Origin: CAYTSW01 sp964440605
GTDB taxonomy: Bacteria > Planctomycetota > Phycisphaerae > Phycisphaerales > UBA1924
DNA length: 12,869 bases
Assembly (NCBI GenBank): GCA_964440605.1
Contig: CAYTSW010000077.1
Location: forward strand, 1 to 12,869
Direction of reading: 5' to 3'
The translations under genes were made by a program, and so were the position numbers. Under the pieces are notes generated by a model. It was not told where the DNA came from, made no database searches, and saw only the letters and a program-made list of their open reading frames with translations. Positions 1 to 6,782 of the stretch are shown one piece after another; within the stretch, counting starts at the first letter, position 1, and every line of letters begins with the position of its first letter.

Positions 1-59
1 ATCTGGATCGGGGTTCAGAGATCGAGATGGTGGAAGAGGGGAGCGACGCGCCGACCTAG
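1..59 (+). CDS. C-terminal end of an upstream gene (partial)
   Basis: Reading frame 3 is open from the window edge to a TAG at 57-59. It encodes a short acidic tail (…EIEMVEEGSDAPT) in which nearly every codon ends in G or C, as in the real genes nearby. The other two forward frames over this stretch encode arginine- and glycine-rich peptides typical of out-of-frame GC-rich DNA. The position just before a portal gene is where a terminase large subunit often lies, but these 18 residues cannot identify the protein, so that idea rests on position only. Confidence 0.45.
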   Translation, partial: LDRGSEIEMVEEGSDAPT

Positions 60-365
60 GGATGGAGCGGCGCGGGGGCGGCGGGCCGCGGGATTTATGA
101 GCGTTGAGGGACGCGGGGGTGCGGGCGTCGATGAATATGCGCGCGGGGCGTGTGGCGGTGGCGCGCAGGGGTGTGATTTTCTGACGTTTTTGTGAGCGGC
201 TTGGGCGTGGCGTCTGACGCGATGGCGTGTGCGTCGGCGGCGGCTGCGCGCGCGCTCGCGCTCCGATAGCGCGGTGCCCTGTGCGCACGAGGCGCTTCCG
301 TTCCCGGTGGGGTGGAGGCCGCGTGCGTGGCGTGGTGGTGTTCGGACGAGCGTGAGGAGCGACGG
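60..365. other. Gap before the portal gene; nothing recognised
   Basis: These 306 bases hold no convincing gene. Small forward ORFs exist (for example ATG at 131 to TGA at 184, and ATG at 221 to TAG at 268), but they have no ribosome binding site and encode arginine- or alanine-rich peptides. A GTG at 312 extends the portal frame upstream by 18 codons, but the ATG at 366 has the SD. No terminator, tRNA or clear promoter was seen. The stretch is GC-rich throughout. Confidence 0.5.
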
Positions 366-1862
366 ATGATCAGGCGGGCGAGCGAGCGTCGGGGGGCGAG
401 CGATGAGCGGACGCGGGGCGAGGACGCCGCGATCGAGACGGCGCTGGCGCGGCACGAACAATCGGCGGCGCCGGAGGCGGAGCGGCTGTGGTCGTACTAC
501 CGCAACCCTCGCGTGACTGGTCGGACCGCGGGCGCGGATCCGGGTGCGGCGGAGTTGTACCAGGCGCGGGGCCTGCCCCGGCGCCTGCGCCATCGCGGGC
601 CGCAGACGGACGACCGCGCGATGCGGCCCGACATCGTGATCGAGAACGACATCGCGTGGCGGATCGACGCGCTGGTGGACTTCGCGTTCGGCAAGCCGGG
701 GCGGATCGTCAGCCAGGCGGAGGACGCGCAGCTCGCTTCGCGCATCGAAGCGGCGCTCGAGGCGGTGCTCGAAGGATCGGGTGGAGCGGAGCTGGTGCGC
801 GATGCGGCGCTGCTGGGCTCGGTGCACGGGCATGTGGACTTCGTGGTGCGGATGGAGGAGATGCTCAAGGCGGCGCGGGCACGCCGAGTCTCGGGAGAGG
901 CGGCGCTGCTGGAGCTGGCGCGGCTGGTGCGTATCGAGACGGTCGCGGCCGACCGCGGCGTGCCCGTACTGGATCCACACGACTACCGCGTGCTGCGTGG
1001 GTACATCGTGCGATCGCGCGTGGAGCGGGCGGCGGCGCACGCGGGCGCGTCGCGCGGTGCGCTGGCGCGCCTGCTCGGGCGGGAGAGCGGCGGACGGGAC
1101 CGTGAAATCGTCGAGGTGCTGACGGCGGAGCGGCGGCGGGTGCTGGTGGACGGGGAGACGGTGGACGATGCGGCGCTGTCGCTGGGCGTGCTGCCGGTGG
1201 TGCACGTGCAGAACGCGAGCCAACCGCTTCGGTACGCGGGGATGAGCGACGTCGAGCCGCTGATCCCGCTTCAGGACGAGCTGAACACGCGGCTGAGCGA
1301 CCGGGCGCACCGGGTGACGATGCAGAGCTTCAACATGTTTCTGGCCAAGGGTCTGGACCCGTCGGCGGGCGAGATGCCGGTGGGGCCGGGGCGGGTGTGG
1401 TCGACGGACAACCCGGAGGCGGAGGTGCAGGCCTTCGGCGGGGATGGCTACTCACCTTCGGAGGAGAAGCACATCGAGGAAGTGCGCGAGAGCCTGGACA
1501 AGGTCTCGAGCGTGTCGCCGGTGGTGCTGGGCGTGGTGCGAGCGAAGCTGGGGCACCTCTCGAGCGCGAACGCGCTGCGCATCACGCTGCTGGGGGTGCT
1601 GACGAAGACGGAAAAGAAGCGCGCGGCGTATGGGCGGGGCCTGGGGCGGGTGTGCGAGCTGGTGCTGATGGCTCTGGACCGCGCGGGGGTGCTGCGGACG
1701 CGTGAGGCGGATCGCCGCGTGCGGTTCGAGTGGCCCGACCCGCTGCCGGTGACGGAGGAGGAGCGCCTGCGGAGCGCGCGGGCCAAGCTGGCGGTAGGCG
1801 TGGACCGCGTGCGCGTGCTGGAGGAGTTGGGGTACGCCGAGGAGCGATCGCGGATCGACTGA
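366..1862 (+). CDS. Phage portal protein (SPP1 gp6-like)
   Basis: This 498-residue protein is very likely a portal, the dodecameric ring at one capsid vertex through which DNA enters and the tail or connector attaches. The family's core can be followed. IENDIAWRIDALVDFAFGKP lies at about 92-111. LPVVHVQN at about 276-283 precedes GMSDVEPLIPLQDELNTRLS at about 292-311. SSANALRI at about 399-406 precedes a long helix, and the C-terminal FEWPDPLPVTEEERL at about 454-468 is the usual end of the wing domain. I chose ATG 366 because GAGGAG (354-359) lies 6 nt upstream; the frame could start at GTG 312. The length fits the family. It is first in a co-directional cassette, 60 bases before the scaffold-like gene. 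The family is inferred from motifs, not from a database search. Confidence 0.88.
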   Translation: MIRRASERRGASDERTRGEDAAIETALARHEQSAAPEAERLWSYYRNPRVTGRTAGADPGAAELYQARGLPRRLRHRGPQTDDRAMRPDIVIENDIAWRIDALVDFAFGKPGRIVSQAEDAQLASRIEAALEAVLEGSGGAELVRDAALLGSVHGHVDFVVRMEEMLKAARARRVSGEAALLELARLVRIETVAADRGVPVLDPHDYRVLRGYIVRSRVERAAAHAGASRGALARLLGRESGGRDREIVEVLTAERRRVLVDGETVDDAALSLGVLPVVHVQNASQPLRYAGMSDVEPLIPLQDELNTRLSDRAHRVTMQSFNMFLAKGLDPSAGEMPVGPGRVWSTDNPEAEVQAFGGDGYSPSEEKHIEEVRESLDKVSSVSPVVLGVVRAKLGHLSSANALRITLLGVLTKTEKKRAAYGRGLGRVCELVLMALDRAGVLRTREADRRVRFEWPDPLPVTEEERLRSARAKLAVGVDRVRVLEELGYAEERSRID

Positions 1863-1922
1863 CGCAGCGGGTGCGGGGCGACACACGTGGAGCGGTGAGC
1901 TGAGCGAGCGAAGGAGCTGACG

Positions 1923-2507
1923 ATGGCGAAGAAGGGCGAACAGGACGACGGCACGAAAGCCCCGGGCGAGGGTGGAGGCGACAGCGGGGGCACGGGCGGA
2001 GCGAGCGGAGGCGCGAGCCCCTCGCCGCCGCCGCCGGCAGAAGCGGGCGCGGAGGCGAGCGGGTCGGACGCGATGGCCTCGCGTCTGCGGACGCTGGCGC
2101 GTCGGGCCGAGGCGCGGGCGGAGGAGCTCGCGCAGCGGGTGCAGGAGTTGGAGGCATCGCTGCATGCGGCGCAGGCGGCGTTGGAGCAGCGCGAGCGTGC
2201 GCACGAGGTCGAGCGCGCTTTGCTTGACGCCGGTGCCGTCGACGTCGAGACGGCGCGGCTGGTAGTCGAGCGTGTGCTGCTGGAGATGGAGACGCCGGAT
2301 GTGGCGGCGGCTGTGGAGCGTGTGCGCGGGGATAAGCCGTTCCTGTTCGCCTCGCCGACACCGACGACGGGCTTCGCGAGCGTGGCGATGGGCGAGCGCG
2401 TGGACGGCGGGGACCGCGATGAGCTGTCGAGGCTGGCGGAGGCGGCATTGAGCAGCGGCCGGCGGCGTGACGTGCTGCGCTATTTGCGGGCTCGGGCGGG
2501 AGGCTGA
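1923..2507 (+). CDS. Probable capsid scaffold-like protein
   Basis: This 194-residue protein sits where a scaffold is expected, between portal and major capsid protein. Residues 1-50 are a low-complexity Gly/Ser/Pro/Ala linker. Residues about 51-100 form a strong predicted coiled coil rich in Arg, Glu and Ala. A segment with GDKPFLFA at about 136-143 resembles the 'DKPFLF' signature of GP20-type phage scaffold or minor structural proteins. The C-terminus (about 165-192) is basic and helical, as expected for a capsid-binding end. The start is clear: AAGGAG at 1911-1916 is 6 nt before the ATG. No protease motif is visible. Assignment to scaffolding rests on position, coiled coil and the short signature. 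Confidence 0.68.
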   Translation: MAKKGEQDDGTKAPGEGGGDSGGTGGASGGASPSPPPPAEAGAEASGSDAMASRLRTLARRAEARAEELAQRVQELEASLHAAQAALEQRERAHEVERALLDAGAVDVETARLVVERVLLEMETPDVAAAVERVRGDKPFLFASPTPTTGFASVAMGERVDGGDRDELSRLAEAALSSGRRRDVLRYLRARAGG

Positions 2508-2585
2508 GCGCGCGGGTAGCTCGGGGGAACGAGGGGCGATTCGGAACGAGCGACACGGGAGCGATGAGAGGCGGAGACGACGGAC

Positions 2586-3758
2586 ATGGCATTTACCGGA
2601 AAAGCGACGTACGACGGCGGGGTAACGCTGCCCGAACTGGCGGAGGACGTGAGCGACGTGATCGGGCTGGTGAGCCCGCACGAGACGCCGCTGCTAGACC
2701 ATCTGGGCGATCCCAGGCGGGCCGCGACAAGCACGGTGCACGAGTGGCTCGAGGACGAGTTGCTGCCCAACCGCGACGCGATCGATCAGGAGACGTTCAC
2801 GCCCGACGCGGCGAGCGCGACGGCGATCACCGTGCTCGACGGCGCGCGCTTCCGCGTGGGCGACCTCGTGCGTCCGACGGGGAGCGACGAGGTGGTGCTG
2901 GTGACGGCGGTCAACGCGAACGTGCTGACGGTCGTGCGTGGGTACGGCGGGACAACGCCCGAGGACCTCGCCGACGAGCAGGGCCTGCTGATCCTGGGCA
3001 ACGCGGCGCTGGAAGGCGCTGAGCGTGGGGCGTCGCGGACGACCACCCGGACGCGGCAGCGGAACTTCACGCAGATCTTCACCGCCGCGGTGGAGGTGAG
3101 CGGCACACAGCTCTCGGCGCAGACGATCGGCGTGGCGGACGAGTTGAACTACCAGATGCAGGAGCGGCTGCGCGAGTTGCTGCGCGATCTGGAGAACTGC
3201 GTGCTCAACGGCATTGCTCCGGAGGCGAACCCGGAAGGCTCGTCGACGGTGCGCCGCTCGATGAACGGCATCAAGACGATGCTCCAGTCGAACCTGATGC
3301 AGCCGGGCGTGGACGGGATCGAAGGCGGGGGCGGCGTCGCGGGCACGACGCTGACCGAGGCGCTGCTGAACTCGGCGATGCAGCGTGTGTGGGCCAACAG
3401 CGCCGGGAGCATGGACACGATCATCGTGAGCGGGCAGGAGAAGCGCCTGATCAACTCGTTCGTGGGCGACAGCCGCGGCTATCTGCCGAGCGACACGACG
3501 TTCCGTGACCTGGTGGACGTGTACGAGAGCGACTTCGGCGTGTGCCGTGTGCTGCTGTCGCGCTGGATGCCCCCCGGGGAGTTGCTGCTGCTGGATTCGT
3601 CGCGCGTGAGCGTGGTGCCGATGCGTGGGCGGAGCTTCCACTTCAAGCGTCTGGCGTCGAGCGGTGACAGCGAGGTGGGGCAGGTGATCGGTGAGTACAC
3701 GCTCGAGATGATGAACGAGCGTGCGCATGGCCTGCTGACCGGGTTGACGGCTGCCTGA
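2586..3758 (+). CDS. Major capsid protein, SU10/DUF5309 type (HK97 fold)
   Basis: This 390-residue protein would form the capsid shell. The N-terminus (TLPELAEDVSDVI, then HETPLLDHLG) is the N-arm seen in SU10-type major capsid proteins. The segment RNFTQIFTAAVEVSGTQ at about 159-175, followed by a long helix ending in RDLENCVLNG at about 200-209, is the most recognisable part. Near the C-terminus GEYTLEMMNERAHGLLTG (369-386) matches the family's closing helix. No long N-terminal delta domain is present, which agrees with a separate scaffold upstream. The start is ATG 2586, with GGAG at 2573-2576 and a 9-nt spacer, slightly looser than its neighbours. A strong hairpin follows the stop. Base use matches the flanking host genes, so there is no sign of recent transfer. 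Confidence 0.88.
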   Translation: MAFTGKATYDGGVTLPELAEDVSDVIGLVSPHETPLLDHLGDPRRAATSTVHEWLEDELLPNRDAIDQETFTPDAASATAITVLDGARFRVGDLVRPTGSDEVVLVTAVNANVLTVVRGYGGTTPEDLADEQGLLILGNAALEGAERGASRTTTRTRQRNFTQIFTAAVEVSGTQLSAQTIGVADELNYQMQERLRELLRDLENCVLNGIAPEANPEGSSTVRRSMNGIKTMLQSNLMQPGVDGIEGGGGVAGTTLTEALLNSAMQRVWANSAGSMDTIIVSGQEKRLINSFVGDSRGYLPSDTTFRDLVDVYESDFGVCRVLLSRWMPPGELLLLDSSRVSVVPMRGRSFHFKRLASSGDSEVGQVIGEYTLEMMNERAHGLLTGLTAA

Positions 3759-3778
3759 CGGACTCTCCCTCCCGTGTG

Positions 3779-3812
3779 CCTGGGCCGGCTGCGTAGGCCG
3801 GCCCGGGTGTTT
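3779..3812 (+). terminator. Hairpin terminator or attenuator after the capsid gene
   Basis: An 11-bp stem (CCTGGGCCGGC at 3779-3789 with GCCGGCCCGGG at 3797-3807, one T·G pair) encloses a 7-nt loop and is followed by TGTTT. The T-run is short, so it may be a leaky terminator or an mRNA-stabilising 3' hairpin. It lies 20 bases after the capsid stop and before the connector-like gene, a common place to let capsid message exceed downstream message. Confidence 0.6.
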
Positions 3813-3877
3813 GAATCGGACGTGGCGACGGGCGGCGTGCGCCGTCGCGGGTGTGGTCGAGGCGGAAGGAGCGGGGC

Positions 3878-4522
3878 ATGTTTGCGCGTGATCGCGATCT
3901 GTTGGCGTATGAGCCGCGGATCTTCAATGAGGTGGCGTGGGCGGGGCAGGGGCTGGCGGACCTCGCGTCGGTGGCATTCGTGCCGTCGACGGGCGTGCTC
4001 GGGTCGTCGGGCGCTGGGCTGCCCGGCCTGGGGCTGACGGTGGGCCGCGTGGTGCTGGTGGAGAGCGTGCCGCTGGAGGTGGTGGCGGTTGTGGATGAGG
4101 ACGTGGTGCGGGTGGCGCCGGCGTATCTCGGCGGGGCGCCGGGACCGTCGCCGGTGTCGGGGACGAGCGTGGGCGTAAAGGCGTCGACGTTCGAGCCGCA
4201 GTTGCGGATCGTGCACGAGCAGGTGCTGCGCTCGCTGGGGCTCGCGTCCGGGACGACCGCGGCGGACGGCCCGCTGGCGGGTGACCGCGTCATGAATCCG
4301 GAGGCGCTGGTGGAGGTGGAATGCCTCGGAGCGCTGCACCTGATTCTGACGGCGGCGGCCGCGATGGTGGGCGAGGAGGCCTCGCTGTGGACGCGAGGCC
4401 AGTTGTACGGCGATCGCTATCGCGCGTTGCGGCGGCGTGTGCTCGCGGAGATCGACACGACGGGCGACGGCGTGGCGGACGCGGCGCGGCGGATGAGCGT
4501 GGTGCAGTTGATGCGCGCCTGA
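3878..4522 (+). CDS. Putative phage head-tail connector-like protein
   Basis: This protein has 214 residues and I do not recognise the family with certainty. Its position immediately after the major capsid protein is that of a head-completion or adaptor protein. Residues about 54-85 are beta-rich (LTVGRVVLVE, then VAVVDEDVVRVAPAYL). Residues 105-170 are helical. A basic helix (YRALRRRVLAEI, about 181-192) leads into DTTGDGVAD at 193-201, a calcium-loop-like Asp/Gly motif, and a final helix. The start is ATG 3878, where AAGGAG (3866-3871) lies 6 nt upstream; the same frame is open further upstream but without an SD. It ends 17 bases before the next start, so the two are probably co-transcribed. 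Confidence 0.6.
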   Translation: MFARDRDLLAYEPRIFNEVAWAGQGLADLASVAFVPSTGVLGSSGAGLPGLGLTVGRVVLVESVPLEVVAVVDEDVVRVAPAYLGGAPGPSPVSGTSVGVKASTFEPQLRIVHEQVLRSLGLASGTTAADGPLAGDRVMNPEALVEVECLGALHLILTAAAAMVGEEASLWTRGQLYGDRYRALRRRVLAEIDTTGDGVADAARRMSVVQLMRA

Positions 4523-4539
4523 GGCGCGGGAGGCGTGTG

Positions 4540-4950
4540 ATGATCTGGCTGGAGCCGGCGCAGGCGACGTTTGCGGGCGAAGAACTCGGTGGCGTGACGA
4601 GCATCACGCTCGATCGGAAGGCGGACCGCCTCCTGGTGGAGTATGGCGACCGCGGGCCGCACCCGGCGTTCGCCGACGTCCCCGAGCAACGCTCGGTGCT
4701 CAAGGTGGTGCGCACGGTAGAGGCCGACGACCCGGGGAGCGGCCTGACGCCCGGCGCGTCGGGGCTGGTGAGCTTCGTGACGGCGCCGGACCGCACGGGC
4801 GTGCGCGGCGAGCGGGTCGCGATGGAGTCGGTGGTCGTGCACGTGATGCACGCGGCCCGGGGGACGCGGGGCGTGGAGCAGACGATCGAGTTTGTGGGCG
4901 TCTCGGCGCTCGGGACGGACGATCCGGTGGTGCGCACGCCGGCGGGCTGA
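4540..4950 (+). CDS. Small beta-rich phage structural protein, function unknown
   Basis: This protein has 136 residues. It is predicted to be mostly beta strands (for example VTSITLDRKADRLLVEYGD and RVAMESVVVHVMHAARG) without membrane segments or a signal peptide. Position after the connector-like gene would suit a tail-tube, head-closure or neck protein, but I see no diagnostic motif, so the role is inferred from context only. The start is ATG 4540, with GGGAGG (4528-4533) 6 nt upstream; an open frame reaches back to 4321 but overlaps the previous gene and encodes arginine-rich shadow sequence. It is 17 bases after the previous stop and 41 before the next start. Confidence 0.62.
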   Translation: MIWLEPAQATFAGEELGGVTSITLDRKADRLLVEYGDRGPHPAFADVPEQRSVLKVVRTVEADDPGSGLTPGASGLVSFVTAPDRTGVRGERVAMESVVVHVMHAARGTRGVEQTIEFVGVSALGTDDPVVRTPAG

Positions 4951-4991
4951 CGTCGGTCGACGGCGCGGGGGCGGTTGAGGAGGAGCTGAAC

Positions 4992-5363
4992 ATGGCGTCG
5001 ACGCGGTTTGATGGCAAGGTGCTGTTCGAGAGCGGGCCGCACCGGTTCGCGCTCGGTTGGATGGGGCGCGCCTTCGACTTCGGCTCGATCAACACGCTCG
5101 GGCAGATCGAGGAGTACGGGCTGCTCGAGCTGACGATCCGTCAGACGGGGCGGCTGACGGGGGCGACAGAGTCGGAGCTCTTCCAGCGGATCAGCGCTAT
5201 TCGCGTCGAGGCCGAGAGCAAGACGACGGGCCAACTGCTGGACGCCGGCGGGCGTGTCTGGAACGACATGACGATGCTGCGCTTTCGCCTGGGCGACCGT
5301 GTGGATCGCGGCCGGGTGTTGAGCGTGTCGTACGACATCTTCTACGCGCAGCTCTCGTCGTAG
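4992..5363 (+). CDS. Last gene of the phage cassette, beta-rich protein of unknown function
   Basis: This 123-residue protein looks like a soluble, beta-rich structural protein (FDGKVLFESGPHRFALGWMG near the N-terminus, GRVLSVSYDIFYAQLSS at the C-terminus). I do not recognise the family. The start is certain: GAGGAGGAG at 4977-4985 lies 6 nt before the ATG. The 3' part, from about residue 56 to the stop, lies in a perfect 249-bp tandem duplication, and those residues occur again in the chimeric ORF at 5400-5612. It is the last gene with a cassette-style SD, and no tape-measure or fibre gene follows. Confidence 0.66.
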   Translation: MASTRFDGKVLFESGPHRFALGWMGRAFDFGSINTLGQIEEYGLLELTIRQTGRLTGATESELFQRISAIRVEAESKTTGQLLDAGGRVWNDMTMLRFRLGDRVDRGRVLSVSYDIFYAQLSS

Positions 5364-5387
5364 CCGCTGCAGTGGAGCGCGGGTCAG

Positions 5388-5400
5388 TACACTGGCGGCA
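5388..5400 (+). promoter_or_regulatory. Leaderless-type -10 element before the chimeric ORF
   Basis: TACACT (5388-5393, fitting TANNNT) lies 6 nt before an ATG with no SD. It is the duplicated copy of the element in front of the lipoprotein gene. If it acts as a -10 hexamer, transcription would start at or very near the ATG. No good -35 is visible. Confidence 0.4.
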
Positions 5401-5612
5401 TGAGGACGGGGGCGACAGAGTCGGAGCTCTTCCAGCGGATCAGCGCTATTCGCGTCGAGGCCGAGAGCAAGACGACGGGCCAACTGCTGGACGCCGGCGG
5501 GCGTGTCTGGAACGACATGACGATGCTGCGCTTTCGCCTGGGCGACCGTGTGGATCGCGGCCGGGTGTTGAGCGTGTCGTACGACATCTTCTACGCGCAG
5601 CTCTCGTCGTAG
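5400..5612 (+). CDS. Chimeric 70-residue ORF made by the tandem duplication
   Basis: This ORF begins with the lipoprotein's start codon and next two codons (MRT) and continues in frame with the duplicated C-terminal part of the preceding gene (GATESELFQRIS… to …YAQLSS). It lacks the N-terminal half of the parent protein and the lipoprotein's signal peptide, so it would be a cytoplasmic fragment. It inherits the lipoprotein's leaderless-type start signal and may therefore be expressed. It has no SD. Whether it is functional, toxic or inert cannot be told. It could equally be a fragment left by a neutral duplication, or an assembly artefact. Confidence 0.4.
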   Translation: MRTGATESELFQRISAIRVEAESKTTGQLLDAGGRVWNDMTMLRFRLGDRVDRGRVLSVSYDIFYAQLSS

Positions 5613-5636
5613 CCGCTGCAGTGGAGCGCGGGTCAG

Positions 5637-5649
5637 TACACTGGCGGCA
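5637..5649 (+). promoter_or_regulatory. Leaderless-type -10 element of the lipoprotein gene
   Basis: TACACT at 5637-5642 is followed by GGCGGC and the ATG at 5649, with no SD in between. A TANNNT hexamer 5-7 nt before the start codon is the known signature of leaderless transcripts in several phyla. No convincing -35 is visible. Confidence 0.5.
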
Positions 5650-6179
5650 TGAGGACGGACGGTGCTCGACGGATGGCGTGGTGGGCGGCGCTCATCCTGC
5701 CGGCGGTGGTGACGGGGTGCGTCGAGCCCAAGGCGGGGGTGGGCGATGGCGGGGCGGACGAGGCCGAGATCCGGTATGGCGTGCGGAACCCTTTCGAGCC
5801 GGAGCGGCTCGTGGTGCTGCCGCTCACGCGGCTGATGATGCGAGGGCCAGAGGGCGAGCCGGCGATCGAGTTGCTGTTCGAACTGGTCGATCAGTACGGC
5901 CACGGCGTGAAGGCGCTTGGGACCGTTGCCGTGGAGCTGGTTCGGGGTTCTTCCGCGCGTGGTGGTCGTCATCAGGTGTTGGTTTGGAACGTGGATCTGA
6001 CGGAGCCGTCGCGCAATGCCGAGCCGTACGACCGGGTGACGCGTGCGTATCGGATCGCGTTGACCGATTTGCCCGACGACATGCCGGCGCCCGAGCAGTT
6101 GTCGCTCGAGGTGCAGTTCACGTCGATCGAGGGGACGCGGGTGCGCGGCTCGTACCGGCTGGGGTCGGGCGGGCCTTAG
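5649..6179 (+). CDS. Lipoprotein of unknown function
   Basis: This 176-residue protein has a lipoprotein signal peptide: basic residues at 7-8, a hydrophobic stretch at about 10-21 and the lipobox VTGC with Cys24 as the predicted lipidated residue. It should be anchored to a membrane facing the periplasm. The rest is soluble: RNPFEPERLVVLPLTRL at about 46-62, then beta segments (AIELLFELVDQYGHGVKALG, later LSLEVQFTSIEGTRVRGSY). I do not recognise the domain; the pattern is compatible with a beta-sandwich. It starts behind a leaderless-type -10. Before the duplication its ATG would have been only 36 bases after the phage-cassette stop. The FlgM-type gene converges on it. Confidence 0.75.
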   Translation: MRTDGARRMAWWAALILPAVVTGCVEPKAGVGDGGADEAEIRYGVRNPFEPERLVVLPLTRLMMRGPEGEPAIELLFELVDQYGHGVKALGTVAVELVRGSSARGGRHQVLVWNVDLTEPSRNAEPYDRVTRAYRIALTDLPDDMPAPEQLSLEVQFTSIEGTRVRGSYRLGSGGP

Positions 6180-6213
6180 CGGTCGCACCCGAGGGCGAGG
6201 TTATGAGCAAACG

Positions 6214-6504
6214 TCAGGGCAGTTCGCGCAGGTCCTTGAGGAGGCCGGGGATGGCCTCGTCGAGCTTGGCGTCGACGTCGTAGGCGCCGGAGGCGATCTC
6301 TTGGCCGATGCGGTTGACGAGATCGACGCGGATGGGCGTTTCGTTGACGACGGCGGCGTCGCGAGCGGTGGCGGAGAGGGTGACTTCATCGCCGCGGGCG
6401 CGGGTCGGCAGGGGCGTGGCCCGGCGGGTTGCGGGCGTCGTGCGTTGTTCCGGCGCGTCGATGCGAGGGGCGAGCGCGGGACCGATCTGGCTGATATCTG
6501 ACAT
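6214..6504 (-). CDS. flgM: FlgM-type anti-sigma-28 factor
   Basis: This 96-residue protein fits FlgM, which holds the flagellar sigma factor FliA (sigma-28) inactive until it is exported through the completed hook-basal body. The N-terminal half (1-38) is Pro/Arg/Thr-rich and probably disordered. The motif GDEVTLSATARDAA at about 38-51 corresponds to the 'D.V.LS.TA' segment of the family. The C-terminal RVDLVNRIGQEIASGAYDVD (59-78) and the helix after it are the sigma-binding region. Length is typical. ATG at 6502-6504 has no SD, as for other host genes here. No other flagellar gene is in the window, so it appears as an orphan. It converges with the lipoprotein (34 bases apart) and diverges from the SPOR-like lipoprotein. 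The family call rests on the C-terminal pattern. Confidence 0.8.
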   Translation of the reverse strand: MSDISQIGPALAPRIDAPEQRTTPATRRATPLPTRARGDEVTLSATARDAAVVNETPIRVDLVNRIGQEIASGAYDVDAKLDEAIPGLLKDLRELP

Positions 6505-6611
6505 GTGGAGTGCGTGGGTGTGGGGTGGCGTCTGCGGCGCGAGTCCGCCGACCGAATCCGTGGTCGCGCGGGCACCGATGACGCCGATGAGCGTCGAAGA
6601 GACGGCCGGCT

Positions 6612-6665
6612 ACACTCCATTGAGCCGAGCACGAGTCGCGGAGTGTTGAATCCTGCCCGCGACTC
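6612..6665. repeat. Overlapping, mutually exclusive inverted repeats between divergent genes
   Basis: GAGTCGCGG (6633-6641) pairs with CCGCGACTC (6657-6665) around a 15-nt loop. ACACTCC (6612-6618) pairs with GGAGTGT (6640-6646). The two pairings share bases 6640-6641, so as RNA they would compete. They lie between the FlgM-type gene and the SPOR-like lipoprotein gene. They may be an operator or a 5'-leader switch; no function is shown. Confidence 0.4.
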
Positions 6666-6782
6666 CGAGTGTATCGACTGCGCAGGCCCGCACACTTGAA
6701 CATTGTTCTCTGGGAAGATCACAACTCAAGATCCATGAATCACTTGCGCGATACCGATAACGCTGGGAGGCAGTTGTATCAG

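Larger units (their letters stand above)
5156..5658. repeat. Exact 249-bp tandem duplication with 5-bp microhomology
   Basis: Copy 1 is 5156-5404 and copy 2 is 5405-5653, followed by a third GACGG at 5654-5658. I compared the two copies base by base and found no difference. Identity begins at GACGG (5156, 5405) and ends with GACGG (5405, 5654), so each junction carries 5 bp of microhomology. The unit contains the last two thirds of the upstream gene, its stop, the intergenic spacer and the first 10 bases of the lipoprotein gene. 249 is a multiple of three. Confidence 0.97.

Noticed and set aside
5057..6283. Long forward ORF spanning the duplication and lipoprotein
   Set aside because: It is Arg/Gly/Ala-rich shadow sequence in the wrong frame over genes with good starts and motifs.
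6753..6760. Sigma-28-like -10 (ACCGATAA) before the SPOR-like lipoprotein
   Set aside because: No matching -35 at the right distance, and the implied transcript start would remove the SD of the chosen start codon.
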